The notes under the pieces are model-generated. The model worked only from the letters and a program-made list of their open reading frames with translations, was not told where the DNA came from and ran no database searches. From Deltaproteobacteria bacterium (GTDB taxonomy: Bacteria > Myxococcota_C > UBA6777), in assembly GCA_002731275.1 (NCBI GenBank), contig PCBK01000190.1, positions 1 through 64,000 on the forward strand: a stretch of 64,000 nucleotides of DNA. The letters run 5' to 3'. The translations under genes and the position numbers were made by a program. Shown here one piece after another: positions 33,278-42,238 of the stretch (positions within the stretch are counted from its first letter, which is position 1; each line of letters starts with the position of its first letter).

Positions 33278-34936
33278 ATGCAACAACAGAATGAACTTGG
33301 AACCGAAACCCACACAGATAACGGTTCGCTCCAACAGGTAAATGTAGAAGAGGCGACGATCGGTTTGCCACCAGAACGTCCCCCTATAGATGAAGCAGTA
33401 CGCACACGTTTTCAGACATTGCTCGACGCTTTGTGTGAAGGCTTGTACGAGCGCGAGCACGCTGTACGTTTGGCGATGTTGAGCGCGATCGCAGGTGAGA
33501 GTATTTTCCTCCTCGGACCTCCGGGGATCGGAAAGAGTCTGATCGCGCGCCGTCTCAAGTACGCATTCCGCGAAGGTGACTCATTTGAATACCTGATGAG
33601 TCGATTTAGTACACCTGACGAGATCTTTGGCCCCGTCTCGATCAAAAAGCTGAAAGATGATGACAAGTACGAACGCCTGACAGACAGCTACCTGCCTGGC
33701 GCCCACATCGTCTTCCTCGACGAGATCTGGAAAGCAGGTCCCGCGATCCAAAACGCCCTTCTCACTGTCCTCAACGAAAAGATCTACCGAAACGGCGATC
33801 AAGAGGTGAAGGTCGACATTAAGGGGATCATCTCCGCCTCCAACGAGCTGCCTCCTCCAGGGCAAGGGCTCGGCGCGTTGTGGGACCGTTTCCTCGTACG
33901 TATCCCACTGACAGGAATCCGCAACCAACAGCAATTCCTCGATATGATCGTCGACACAGAGAACGTCTACGAAGACAAACTCTCCAACGAAGTCAAGATC
34001 TCCGACGAAGAATACGCAGCCTGGGACAAACTGATCGATCAAATCGAAGTCCCCGCTGAAGTGCTCAACACCATCCAGGTCGTGCGCGTCAAATTGGATG
34101 AACACAACGAACGCGTCGGACGTGAGCACGCGCTGCGCGTCTATGACCGTCGCTGGAAGAAGGTCATCCGCCTGCTGCGCACAGCGGCCTTCCTCAATGG
34201 ACGTCAATACGTCGACTTGATGGACTGCTTCTTGCTCGTCCACTGCCTGTGGGACAACATGGAACACCTCGAAGTGATCCAGGACATCGTCAGCGATGTC
34301 ATCCGCAAGCACGGTTACTCTCTCGCAGTCCAGCTCAACATGCTCAAGCGCGAGATGGACGAGTTTGAAGAGGATCTCACACGCGAGACCCAGACCAAAC
34401 ACATCGTGACCGAAGAGCGCCTCAAGGTTCACAACGAGCAATTCTACCGCCTGCAACCGCAAGGGCGTCCTTTTGACTCCCCCTACATTAAATTAGAAGA
34501 GTTTCGCAAACTCACGCAAGGCGAGTGGGCTGTGATCAGCGTCTTCAACGAAGAGATGAAGCTCGGCAGCCGCTTGAAAGCCAAAAAGAGCGACAGAGAG
34601 CACTGCCTTGACTTCGAATACAACTCCGCACAATCGACGGTCCGACTGGATACCGAAAACGTCGAGCGTGAAGAGATCATCGAGCGCAAGCCCCACCCAC
34701 TGTTGGTCAAACACTGGGACGAAAAAGTCCGCCGACTGCGCGTGTACATCGAAGGACAGTTGAAGATGATCCAGGAGGACTCTCCCGGACCGCTCGCGCA
34801 CCTCGACAGCAACTTGTTTGTCGAATCAGAGCGCAGCCACATCGTCCGCGCCAACATCGAAGACGTCGCGAAAGCCCTGACCAACCTCAAAATACGTTTG
34901 GAGAAAGCCCACCATGCCTACACCAGCATTGACTGA
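33278..34936 (+). CDS. ravA: MoxR-family AAA+ ATPase RavA
   Basis: 552 residues. ATG 33278 is preferred over ATG 33242 because AAGGAAGG ends 7 nt before it, while at 33242 the purine stretch abuts the start codon. The AAA+ module is at the N-terminus: Walker A G80-PPGIGKS, FSTPDEIFGPVS, Walker B with VFLDEIWKAGP, and sensor ISASNELPPPG. The C-terminal third is helical and charged, as in RavA. It overlaps viaA by 23 nt. In E. coli RavA with ViaA is a chaperone-like complex reported to contact fumarate reductase and complex I. Here the next operon downstream is the succinate dehydrogenase/fumarate reductase, which strengthens the assignment. Confidence 0.9.
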   Translation: MQQQNELGTETHTDNGSLQQVNVEEATIGLPPERPPIDEAVRTRFQTLLDALCEGLYEREHAVRLAMLSAIAGESIFLLGPPGIGKSLIARRLKYAFREGDSFEYLMSRFSTPDEIFGPVSIKKLKDDDKYERLTDSYLPGAHIVFLDEIWKAGPAIQNALLTVLNEKIYRNGDQEVKVDIKGIISASNELPPPGQGLGALWDRFLVRIPLTGIRNQQQFLDMIVDTENVYEDKLSNEVKISDEEYAAWDKLIDQIEVPAEVLNTIQVVRVKLDEHNERVGREHALRVYDRRWKKVIRLLRTAAFLNGRQYVDLMDCFLLVHCLWDNMEHLEVIQDIVSDVIRKHGYSLAVQLNMLKREMDEFEEDLTRETQTKHIVTEERLKVHNEQFYRLQPQGRPFDSPYIKLEEFRKLTQGEWAVISVFNEEMKLGSRLKAKKSDREHCLDFEYNSAQSTVRLDTENVEREEIIERKPHPLLVKHWDEKVRRLRVYIEGQLKMIQEDSPGPLAHLDSNLFVESERSHIVRANIEDVAKALTNLKIRLEKAHHAYTSID

Positions 34937-36551
34937 GTGGGACGAGGATTTCGAGCGATTTGTCGAATTTGGCACGCTCCTCGATCGAAAAACGCGTCGA
35001 TACCTTGTCAGATACTTGCTTCATAAGCTGGGCGAGGCACATCCTCCACATCCCATCGAGCTGGATACATACCAGCGGTATTTTACCCGCGCGCTTGATC
35101 GGATCTTTGGTGGCAAACTGCTTGAGATGCTCAAGAGACAAAAACTCCTGGGCAAACAAATCTCCAAGGAATATCTCAAGTGGATGCGACAGATCCACAT
35201 CAAGATGCAAGAAGACGATCCATTTGGTCCCGAAAAACGACGGATTGAACAGTGGGCTTCAACCCCACAAGATCAATTCATCGACCGATGGGCCACGCTC
35301 CAGGACTACCTCTCGACCAAGTACACAAAGCAGGACTTGGACGTCACGTTCTACCAGGAAAAGCTCGACAAACTCGTCAGAAATCGGCCACTCGCGATGC
35401 TCTCCAAAGAAGAGCAGCAAGAGCTGGAGTTGGTCTTCACAGACTTGCTCTCGCAGTGGGATGCCATCGTGCAAGCACGCTCACTTGAGCACGAGATGCA
35501 AAACTTCGAGGAGCAGCTCGACGACTTCCAAAGTGAGCTTGAAGGTCGCATCGATGAGCACCAAGAGTTGACCAGCTTGCTCGGTCCATTCGCCGAGTAT
35601 ATTGGCCGCTCATGGGATATGTCCCGTAAGCTGTGGGAGCGCACGAGTTTTAACGTACTCGAAAAGTACAAAGAGCTGCTCAAAGACGAAGACTCCGTTC
35701 GTATTCTTGCCGATCTTCTCGGTCAGATGAGAGAGGCGGAGATCGAGCTTGAGGAAGAGAGCTTCGAGAAGGTGATCGTCAACAAAAAGTGGATCGACGA
35801 TCCGATGATCCGCGAAGAGATCGACGGGATCGAAGAGAGCAACAACCTCAACGCCCTGCTCTCCAGCGAAGCCAGTCTGCTCGGCGATCCACTGACAGAG
35901 ACGGTCTTTTTGCGCAAGTTCTCCGAGCAGCGTTTGATGACCTTTAAGTACCAGTCCAGACGCCTTGTGACGAGCAAAGAGCACGAGCTGGAGACGTACC
36001 AAAAGGTCAAACAAAAGGAGAAGGGCCCCTTCATCATCTGCGTCGATACGAGTGACTCGATGAGAGGACTCCCCGAACACATCGCGAAGGTGCTCTGCTT
36101 TGCGATCTTGAAGATGGCCGCGGAAGATGACAGGAGAGCGTTCCTGATCAACTTCTCGACGCAAGTGGAGACGATTGATCTGTATGATCTTTCTCGATCA
36201 CTCGACGCGATCGCCAACTTCTTGCAGATGTCCTTTCACGCCGGTACGAGTATCTCCATGGCGCTCTACGAGGTCCTTCGCCAGTTGGACACAGAGAGCT
36301 ATAAAGATGCTGATGTGCTTGTCATTTCGGACTTTATCATGTATCGTGTCGAGCAAGATATTGTCGAACGGATGAGACATCATCAGATCAACCAGGGTAC
36401 GCAATTTCACTGTTTGACTCTTTCCTCTACACCTGTCGAGCAATTCATGGGATTGTTTGACTCCAACTGGATCTACGATCCGGAGCAAAAAGGTGTGATC
36501 AGAGAGCTGAGCAACGACATGCGGACCATCCGGGGTCGAGAAGTTTATTGA
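34914..36551 (+). CDS. viaA: VWA-domain protein ViaA
   Basis: 545 residues, partner of RavA. The N-terminal about 370 residues are alpha-helical and rich in charged coiled-coil segments. The C-terminal von Willebrand A domain carries a complete MIDAS: D378-T-S380-D-S382, a Thr in FHAGTSIS, and Asp in VLVISDFIM. No signal peptide, so it is cytoplasmic. The 23-nt overlap with ravA indicates translational coupling. It is followed 268 bp later by the cytochrome b subunit of succinate dehydrogenase on the same strand. Confidence 0.88.
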   Translation: MPTPALTEWDEDFERFVEFGTLLDRKTRRYLVRYLLHKLGEAHPPHPIELDTYQRYFTRALDRIFGGKLLEMLKRQKLLGKQISKEYLKWMRQIHIKMQEDDPFGPEKRRIEQWASTPQDQFIDRWATLQDYLSTKYTKQDLDVTFYQEKLDKLVRNRPLAMLSKEEQQELELVFTDLLSQWDAIVQARSLEHEMQNFEEQLDDFQSELEGRIDEHQELTSLLGPFAEYIGRSWDMSRKLWERTSFNVLEKYKELLKDEDSVRILADLLGQMREAEIELEEESFEKVIVNKKWIDDPMIREEIDGIEESNNLNALLSSEASLLGDPLTETVFLRKFSEQRLMTFKYQSRRLVTSKEHELETYQKVKQKEKGPFIICVDTSDSMRGLPEHIAKVLCFAILKMAAEDDRRAFLINFSTQVETIDLYDLSRSLDAIANFLQMSFHAGTSISMALYEVLRQLDTESYKDADVLVISDFIMYRVEQDIVERMRHHQINQGTQFHCLTLSSTPVEQFMGLFDSNWIYDPEQKGVIRELSNDMRTIRGREVY

Positions 36552-36819
36552 TCCATGTCAAGCTTGTCCTACGGGCAGCGCTCCACCCAAAGAATCCCCC
36601 TCCGAGACCGAGACAGCGGCCTCAAAAGAGAACGCTCACGCCCAAAACCACAAGCCAAATGAATCGATTGGAATATTGACTCCCATACACTGAATTGATA
36701 CCTTCGACACGAATTTTGGTAACCGACAACCAACTCGCTCCATGATGCTACCACCCAACGTCGTCAACCACACCCTGGAGCGCAGAAAACCCGAACGTAC
36801 AGAAAAGGACCGATCAAAA

Positions 36820-37500
36820 ATGAAAGGTTTGACACGATTTGCGACGTCTTCGGTAGGCGCGAAAGTCATGATGGCCATCTCGGGCATTCTTGTCCTGGGA
36901 TTTCTTGTCGTGCATATGGCTGGTAACTTGCAGATGCACATCAGTGCAGACGCAATGAACACCTATGCATACAATCTCAAGCACAAACTGCTCCCCCTCG
37001 TATGGGCGACACGTATTGGTTTGCTTGGACTCATCGGAGTCCACATTTGGGCGGCCTACCGCGTCACCACGCTCAATCTCGACGCACGTCCTGTGGGATA
37101 CTCCAGCCCAAAGTACAACGCTTCAACCTACGCATCCCGCACGATGCGCTGGAGCGGTGTCATCCTCTTCGCCTTTATCGTCTACCACATCTTGCACTTC
37201 ACTGCAGGTGTCACAAACCCCGAACACTTCGCGATGCACACGCCTGACAAAATGCACGACGTCTACCGTATGGTCGTGCTCGGCTTCCAGCAGCCATTTG
37301 TCGCGCTCTTTTACATCATCGCGCAAGTCCTCCTCGCCATGCATTTGAGCCATGGAATCTCCAGTTTCTTCCAGACAATGGGATGGAACAATACCTCTTA
37401 TCAAAACCTGATTAAGCGTGTGGGGCCTGCGATTAGTGTCGTCTTGTGCCTTGGCTTCATTTCGGTGCCCCTTGGCGTGCTCCTCGGAATCATCAAGTAG
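36820..37500 (+). CDS. sdhC: Succinate dehydrogenase/fumarate reductase cytochrome b558 subunit
   Basis: 226 residues with five transmembrane helices, matching the single-anchor b558 (B-type) family found in menaquinone-using Bacillus, Wolinella and deltaproteobacterial enzymes. Conserved His residues for the two haems lie in [30 protein letters not shown] and MHLSHGISS. The frame opens at 36742, but ATG 36820 follows AAAAGGA by 10 nt and matches family starts. It begins the operon sdhC-sdhA-sdhB. The enzyme sits in the inner membrane and passes electrons between succinate/fumarate and menaquinone; direction cannot be told from sequence. Confidence 0.92.
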   Translation: MKGLTRFATSSVGAKVMMAISGILVLGFLVVHMAGNLQMHISADAMNTYAYNLKHKLLPLVWATRIGLLGLIGVHIWAAYRVTTLNLDARPVGYSSPKYNASTYASRTMRWSGVILFAFIVYHILHFTAGVTNPEHFAMHTPDKMHDVYRMVVLGFQQPFVALFYIIAQVLLAMHLSHGISSFFQTMGWNNTSYQNLIKRVGPAISVVLCLGFISVPLGVLLGIIK

Positions 37501-37514
37501 AGGAAAGAACCACA

Positions 37515-39428
37515 ATGAAACTCGATGCAAAGATCCCTTCCGGTCCAATCTCCGAAAAATGGGACAACCATAGATTCAACCTCAAACTCGTCAACCCTAC
37601 TCGTAAGCGCGGGTTCAAGGTGTTGGTCGTTGGTACAGGACTCGCTGGCGCGAGCGCCGCTGCGACCATGGCCGAGCTCGGTTATCAAGTCGAATCGTTT
37701 TGCTTCCAGGACAGCGCACGTCGCGCACACAGTATCGCCGCACAGGGTGGTATCAACGCGGCAAAGAACTACCAAAACGACGGTGACTCCGTCCACCGTT
37801 TGTTCTACGATACGGTCAAAGGTGGTGACTTCCGCTCCCGTGAAGCCAACGTCCACAGACTGTCACAAGTCAGTACAGAGATCATCGACCAATGTGTCGC
37901 ACAGGGTGTTCCCTTCGCACGTGAATACGGTGGTCTCCTCGCCAACCGCTCCTTTGGTGGTGCGCAAGTCTCCCGTACGTTCTACGCACGTGGTCAAACT
38001 GGACAACAACTGCTCCTCGGCGCGTACCAAGCGCTCTCACGTCAGGTCGCCAAGGGCAACGTCAAGGTCCATACACGTACGGAGATGCTCGATCTCGTCG
38101 TGATCGACGGGCGCGCACGTGGTATCATCACGCGTAACCTCGCGACAGGTGAGATCAAACGCTGGATCGGCGACGCCGTCGTCCTCGCGACAGGTGGATA
38201 CGGAAACGTCTACTTCCTCTCCACCAACGCGATGAACTGTAACGTCACAGCCACTTGGCGTGCGTACAAGCGTGGCGCGTACTTTGCCAACCCATGCTTT
38301 GTCCAGATCCACCCCACCTGTATCCCCGTCGCTGGTGAATTGCAGTCCAAGCTCACGCTGATGTCTGAGTCCCTGCGAAACGACGGACGCATCTGGGTCC
38401 CCGAAAAGCTCGGCGACAAACGTCACCCCAACGAGATCCCCGAAGACGAGCGCGATTACTTCCTCGAAAGAAAGTATCCCAGCTTTGGTAACCTCGCCCC
38501 CCGTGACATCGCGTCTCGCTCTGCCAAAGAGGTCTGTGATGAAGGTCGTGGTGTTGGACCCACCGGCTACGGTGTGTACCTCGACTTCCGCGACGCGATC
38601 GATCGTCTCGGAAAAGACGCGATCAGCCAACGCTACGGTAACCTCTTCCATATGTACCAGAAGATCACCGCCGAAAACCCATACGAACAACCCATGCGTA
38701 TCTACCCCGCTGTCCACTACACCATGGGCGGACTCTGGGTCGACTACAACCTGATGAGCACCATCCCAGGGATGTTCGCGATCGGTGAAGCCAACTTCTC
38801 CGAGCACGGCGCAAACCGCCTCGGCGCGTCTGCGCTGATGCAAGGTCTCGCGGATGGATACTTCATCCTCCCCATGACCATCGGTGGTTACCTCGACAGC
38901 GCAAACCTCACTGAAGCAACCACAGAACACGAAGAGTTCAACGCGGTCGAGCAAAGCGTCAAAGACAAGCTCGAAAAATTGCTCAGTATCCAAGGAAAGC
39001 GCACTGTCGACTCCTTCCACAAACAACTCGGTAAAATCCTCTGGGATTACTGTGGTATCTCCCGCTCCGGAGAAGGTCTCAAGAGCGCGATCAACCAAAT
39101 CCAAGAGCTCCGCGCTGAGTTCTGGGACAACGTCATCGTCACAGGACGTGCTGACTCGTACAACGAAGAACTCGCCAAAGCAGGCCGCGTCGCGGACTAC
39201 CTCGAATTTGGTGAGCTCCTCGCACGTGACGCCCTCACCCGTGACGAGTCTTGTGGTGCGCACTTCCGTATTGAGCACCAAACTCCCGAAGGAGAAGCAA
39301 CTCGCGATGACGAAAACTTCAGCCACGTTGCTGCATGGGAATACGCTGGCGAAGACAGCGAACCCATCCGCAACAAGGAAGATCTCGTCTACGAAAACAT
39401 CCAGTTTGCAACCAGGAGTTACAAATGA
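37515..39428 (+). CDS. sdhA: Succinate dehydrogenase/fumarate reductase flavoprotein subunit
   Basis: 637 residues; ATG 37515 has GAGGAAAG about 7 nt upstream and begins 14 bp after sdhC. FAD-binding [19 protein letters not shown] is followed by the covalent-flavin His in [17 protein letters not shown]. Active-site segments QIHPTCIPV and GGLWVDYNL, and [18 protein letters not shown], are present. Length and motifs fit the B-type (Wolinella/Bacillus-like) subunit. It overlaps sdhB by 4 nt. It is the subunit that RavA-ViaA contacts in the E. coli fumarate reductase system. Confidence 0.97.
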   Translation: MKLDAKIPSGPISEKWDNHRFNLKLVNPTRKRGFKVLVVGTGLAGASAAATMAELGYQVESFCFQDSARRAHSIAAQGGINAAKNYQNDGDSVHRLFYDTVKGGDFRSREANVHRLSQVSTEIIDQCVAQGVPFAREYGGLLANRSFGGAQVSRTFYARGQTGQQLLLGAYQALSRQVAKGNVKVHTRTEMLDLVVIDGRARGIITRNLATGEIKRWIGDAVVLATGGYGNVYFLSTNAMNCNVTATWRAYKRGAYFANPCFVQIHPTCIPVAGELQSKLTLMSESLRNDGRIWVPEKLGDKRHPNEIPEDERDYFLERKYPSFGNLAPRDIASRSAKEVCDEGRGVGPTGYGVYLDFRDAIDRLGKDAISQRYGNLFHMYQKITAENPYEQPMRIYPAVHYTMGGLWVDYNLMSTIPGMFAIGEANFSEHGANRLGASALMQGLADGYFILPMTIGGYLDSANLTEATTEHEEFNAVEQSVKDKLEKLLSIQGKRTVDSFHKQLGKILWDYCGISRSGEGLKSAINQIQELRAEFWDNVIVTGRADSYNEELAKAGRVADYLEFGELLARDALTRDESCGAHFRIEHQTPEGEATRDDENFSHVAAWEYAGEDSEPIRNKEDLVYENIQFATRSYK

Positions 39429-40165
39429 ACCTTACACTTCATGTTTGGAGACAAAACGGCGCACACGACGAAGGCAAACTCGTCAAGTACAAGGTCGAAG
39501 ACGTCAGTCCAGACGCCTCCTTCCTCGAAATGCTCGATGCGCTCAACGAGAGCCTCGCTGTCAAAGGCGAAGAGCCCGTGGCATTCGATCACGACTGCCG
39601 CGAAGGGATCTGTGGTTCTTGCTCCATGGTTATCAATGGCGAACCCCACGGCCCCGAGAGAGGCACCACCGCTTGTCAGCTGCACATGCGCAGCTTCCGC
39701 GACGGTGAAAACGTCTACATCGAGCCCTTCCGCGCCGCAGCCTTCCCGATCATCAAAGACCTCGTCGTCGATCGTGGTGCCTTTGACCGCGTGATCCAGG
39801 CTGGTGGATACGTCTCCGTCAACACAGGGAACGCACCTGACGCAAACTCCTTGCCCATCTCCAAAGAGGACGCTGACGCATCCTTTATGGCTGCTGAATG
39901 TATCGGCTGTGGTGCTTGTGTCGCTGCGTGCCCCAACGCCTCCGCGATGCTCTTTGTCTCCGCCAAGGTCTCCCACCTCGGACGACTCCCACAAGGACAA
40001 CCCGAGCGTAGACAACGTGTTCTCGATATGGTCGGACAAATGGATGAAGAAGGCTTCGGTAACTGCTCCAACCACTTCGAGTGTGAAGCTGCCTGCCCCA
40101 AACAGATCAGTGTCCTCAATATCGCACGTATGAACCGCGATTACTTCGGCGCTTCCATCAAGTAA
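39425..40165 (+). CDS. sdhB: Succinate dehydrogenase/fumarate reductase iron-sulfur subunit
   Basis: 246 residues. The [2Fe-2S] site is [11 protein letters not shown] plus a later Cys in TTACQLHM. The [4Fe-4S] and [3Fe-4S] sites use [15 protein letters not shown] and the CEAACPKQI region with its upstream cysteines. The start ATG 39425 overlaps the sdhA stop (ATGA), giving coupled translation. It connects the flavin in SdhA to the haem/menaquinone subunit at the inner face of the cytoplasmic membrane. Confidence 0.97.
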   Translation: MNLTLHVWRQNGAHDEGKLVKYKVEDVSPDASFLEMLDALNESLAVKGEEPVAFDHDCREGICGSCSMVINGEPHGPERGTTACQLHMRSFRDGENVYIEPFRAAAFPIIKDLVVDRGAFDRVIQAGGYVSVNTGNAPDANSLPISKEDADASFMAAECIGCGACVAACPNASAMLFVSAKVSHLGRLPQGQPERRQRVLDMVGQMDEEGFGNCSNHFECEAACPKQISVLNIARMNRDYFGASIK

Positions 40166-40335
40166 TCCCACTCCCCTCCGGGATACACTCCCCTCTCCAA
40201 ACCTCCTTCTGCCCCACACTCATTCTCATCCTTCGCGCCCTCCGTTTGATTTTCTGACGGGTAGAGGTTGTCTCCAAGGCGACGCATCGCCACATTGGCA
40301 ACACCTACCTAGAGAACAAACAAAGGAGAAATCAC

Positions 40336-40881
40336 ATGAAAATATTGATCGTAGGTGACGGCCCCGGTGGATTGAGCGCAGCTTTGTTTCTCGCCAAAAT
40401 GGGATTGGAAGTCGATGTCTTTGGCAAAGATGAAACCCCCATGCACAAAGCAATGCTCTACAACTACCTCGGCATTCCCGAGATGACAGGACCGGAGTTC
40501 CAGCGCGTCTCAAGAGAACAAGTCAGCAAATTTGGTGCAACACTCCACGATGTCAAGATCACAGAAGTCCAACACAACGACGGTTCATTTGCCGTCCAGA
40601 CAGAGACTGGTGAACGACATGAAGGTACGCACCTGATTTTGGCGTGCGGACCTAAAAAGCAATTTGCCGAAGCGCTCGGACTCAAAGCCGGCGAAGAAGG
40701 CAACATCCACGTCGAGCGCAATGGACAGACGGAGATCAAAGGCCTTTACGCGATCGGCTGGACCACACGCGCCAACAAGATCCAGGCGATCATCTCCGCA
40801 GGTGACGGTGCCACTGCCGCCCTCGAGATCCTCTCAGAGAAGGTCGGTAAAGGTGTCCACGACTTCGACTTTATGGATTAA
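40336..40881 (+). CDS. Short FAD-binding oxidoreductase, thioredoxin-reductase-like
   Basis: 181 residues, about half the length of thioredoxin reductase. An N-terminal Rossmann motif (IVGDGPGGLSAALFLAKMG) and the C-terminal FAD segment (LYAIGWTTRANKIQAIISAGDGATAALEIL) are both present. The central NADPH-binding domain and its CxxC redox pair are absent. Such single-domain proteins occur in other bacteria but the substrate is unclear. AAAGGAG precedes ATG 40336. It lies 170 bp after sdhB on the same strand and converges with the GNAT gene (24-bp gap). Confidence 0.75.
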   Translation: MKILIVGDGPGGLSAALFLAKMGLEVDVFGKDETPMHKAMLYNYLGIPEMTGPEFQRVSREQVSKFGATLHDVKITEVQHNDGSFAVQTETGERHEGTHLILACGPKKQFAEALGLKAGEEGNIHVERNGQTEIKGLYAIGWTTRANKIQAIISAGDGATAALEILSEKVGKGVHDFDFMD

Positions 40882-40905
40882 TCCCCCCACCGTACGCTCC
40901 CCTGC

Positions 40906-41409
40906 CTACAACATCTTCTTCATAAAGAGTCGTGGGTACTTCCAGATCTGCAAATCGCTCCTGTCCACGTACCAATCTTGAAAACCTTGCCCGCGATAAA
41001 AGGCCCGTGTCGATGCATAACAAGCAGGCTCGGCCTCATCGGCGAGGGTCCACACCATCAGCTCCGCGCCCTCCCCCAGCTTTTGCAAGACAAACGCCTC
41101 AGCCGCCGCAAGCAAGGCCTTTCCCACACCTTTTCCGTGCATGCCGCGCTCGACAAACAACCAAGTGATTTCGGCTCTTTGGGGCGCAGGTACCTCCGCA
41201 GGGATACCAACGGTCACACACCCCACCCGCTGCCGCTCCCACTCCGCGACAAATCCATCATCTCCCAAAAGGTCTTCTTCGATCTCATCGATATCCTCAT
41301 GGTCAAACCACTCGGGGAGCCCCTTCGCCACACGCACCAACGCTTTGCGATCTCGTTTGGGTTTGATGGGACGAATCAACAACGCTTGTGTTTGTTTTTG
41401 CCTTGGCAT
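40906..41409 (-). CDS. GNAT-family N-acetyltransferase
   Basis: 167 residues from ATG 41409 (AGAGGA 6 nt upstream; the frame runs further to 41523). The acetyl-CoA pyrophosphate loop is RGMHGKGVGKALLAAAE, after the strand ITWLFV, followed by the C-terminal STRAFYRGQGF segment typical of GNAT enzymes. The acceptor is unknown. A neighbouring motif GDDGFVAEWERQRVG fits the beta2-beta3 hairpin. Confidence 0.85.
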   Translation of the reverse strand: MPRQKQTQALLIRPIKPKRDRKALVRVAKGLPEWFDHEDIDEIEEDLLGDDGFVAEWERQRVGCVTVGIPAEVPAPQRAEITWLFVERGMHGKGVGKALLAAAEAFVLQKLGEGAELMVWTLADEAEPACYASTRAFYRGQGFQDWYVDRSDLQIWKYPRLFMKKML

Positions 41410-41539
41410 CTCGTGTCCTCTTGTCTTTCGTGCCCGTTTTTTGTATGTCTTGTTCGCATGTGTATACCATCGTCTCTTGTGATGCGTCGAGGACAACTCC
41501 GACGAGACATCCCCCAACCACACACATATTGGAGGTCAC

Positions 41540-42238
41540 TTGAAGCTCCCACAACTCGCACAACGCCTCTTGTTCTCCAAGAAGGCACAAACCGCCGAAC
41601 AAGATCTCGAAAAAGAGTTGCGCTCACAGATCGCAGAGCTCGAACGACAAGGGGTCGCGTTTAACGAATCCCTCGGACTCCTTCGCGCAGCCCTTTCGAT
41701 CTCCAATGGGGCAGAGTTGACGGAACAACAACGTGCACAAGACCTCGCACAGCTGCGACTCCAAACGCAGACCTCCCCACAAGCCATCGCGGTCGAGTTT
41801 GGCGCCCAACTCTCCGCAGAGAGTTGGCAACACTACGTCCTACAGACCCACACCCTGCGCACACTTTATCAGCAAATCCTAAAAGAAAAACAACGCTTTT
41901 TGCACCACTGGCATGAACTCCTTCGCAACCAGATCGCGCAGCTACCACAGGCGAGACAGCGCATCGTCCTCACCCTGCTCGAAAACACATTTGAAGGTGT
42001 CCTTACCCTTGGCATCGAACAAATGGAAGCGCAGTGGCAAGAAGAACTCGAACAGATGAAGGAACAAACCCTTCTGCCTATACCCGATCTCAACGCCGAG
42101 CATGCGGACAGTGACACAGCGCACCCGACAACAGCCTCTTCGGATAACCTGCCACAACTCCACCTACCGCAGTCCTCGGCGTCCCTTTTGGAAGCATTAC
42201 AAGCTCAATGTGAGCTGGAGTCTTTGGATGAAAATTGA
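41540..42238 (+). CDS. Alpha-helical protein of unknown function
   Basis: 232 residues starting at TTG 41540 with GGAGG 4 nt upstream. It is Gln/Leu/Glu-rich and almost entirely helical with likely coiled coils (EQDLEKELRSQIAELERQG; EQMEAQWQEELEQMKEQ). A low-complexity Thr/Ser/Asp stretch precedes the C-terminus. No signal peptide or membrane helix. It overlaps the M16 peptidase gene by 11 nt, so the two are co-expressed. No family recognised. Confidence 0.6.
   Translation: MKLPQLAQRLLFSKKAQTAEQDLEKELRSQIAELERQGVAFNESLGLLRAALSISNGAELTEQQRAQDLAQLRLQTQTSPQAIAVEFGAQLSAESWQHYVLQTHTLRTLYQQILKEKQRFLHHWHELLRNQIAQLPQARQRIVLTLLENTFEGVLTLGIEQMEAQWQEELEQMKEQTLLPIPDLNAEHADSDTAHPTTASSDNLPQLHLPQSSASLLEALQAQCELESLDEN

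Noticed and set aside
33581-34462. 293-codon minus-strand frame
   Set aside because: Antisense shadow of ravA; no start signal or domain.
38037-39326. 429-codon minus-strand frame
   Set aside because: Antisense shadow of sdhA, whose motifs are unambiguous.
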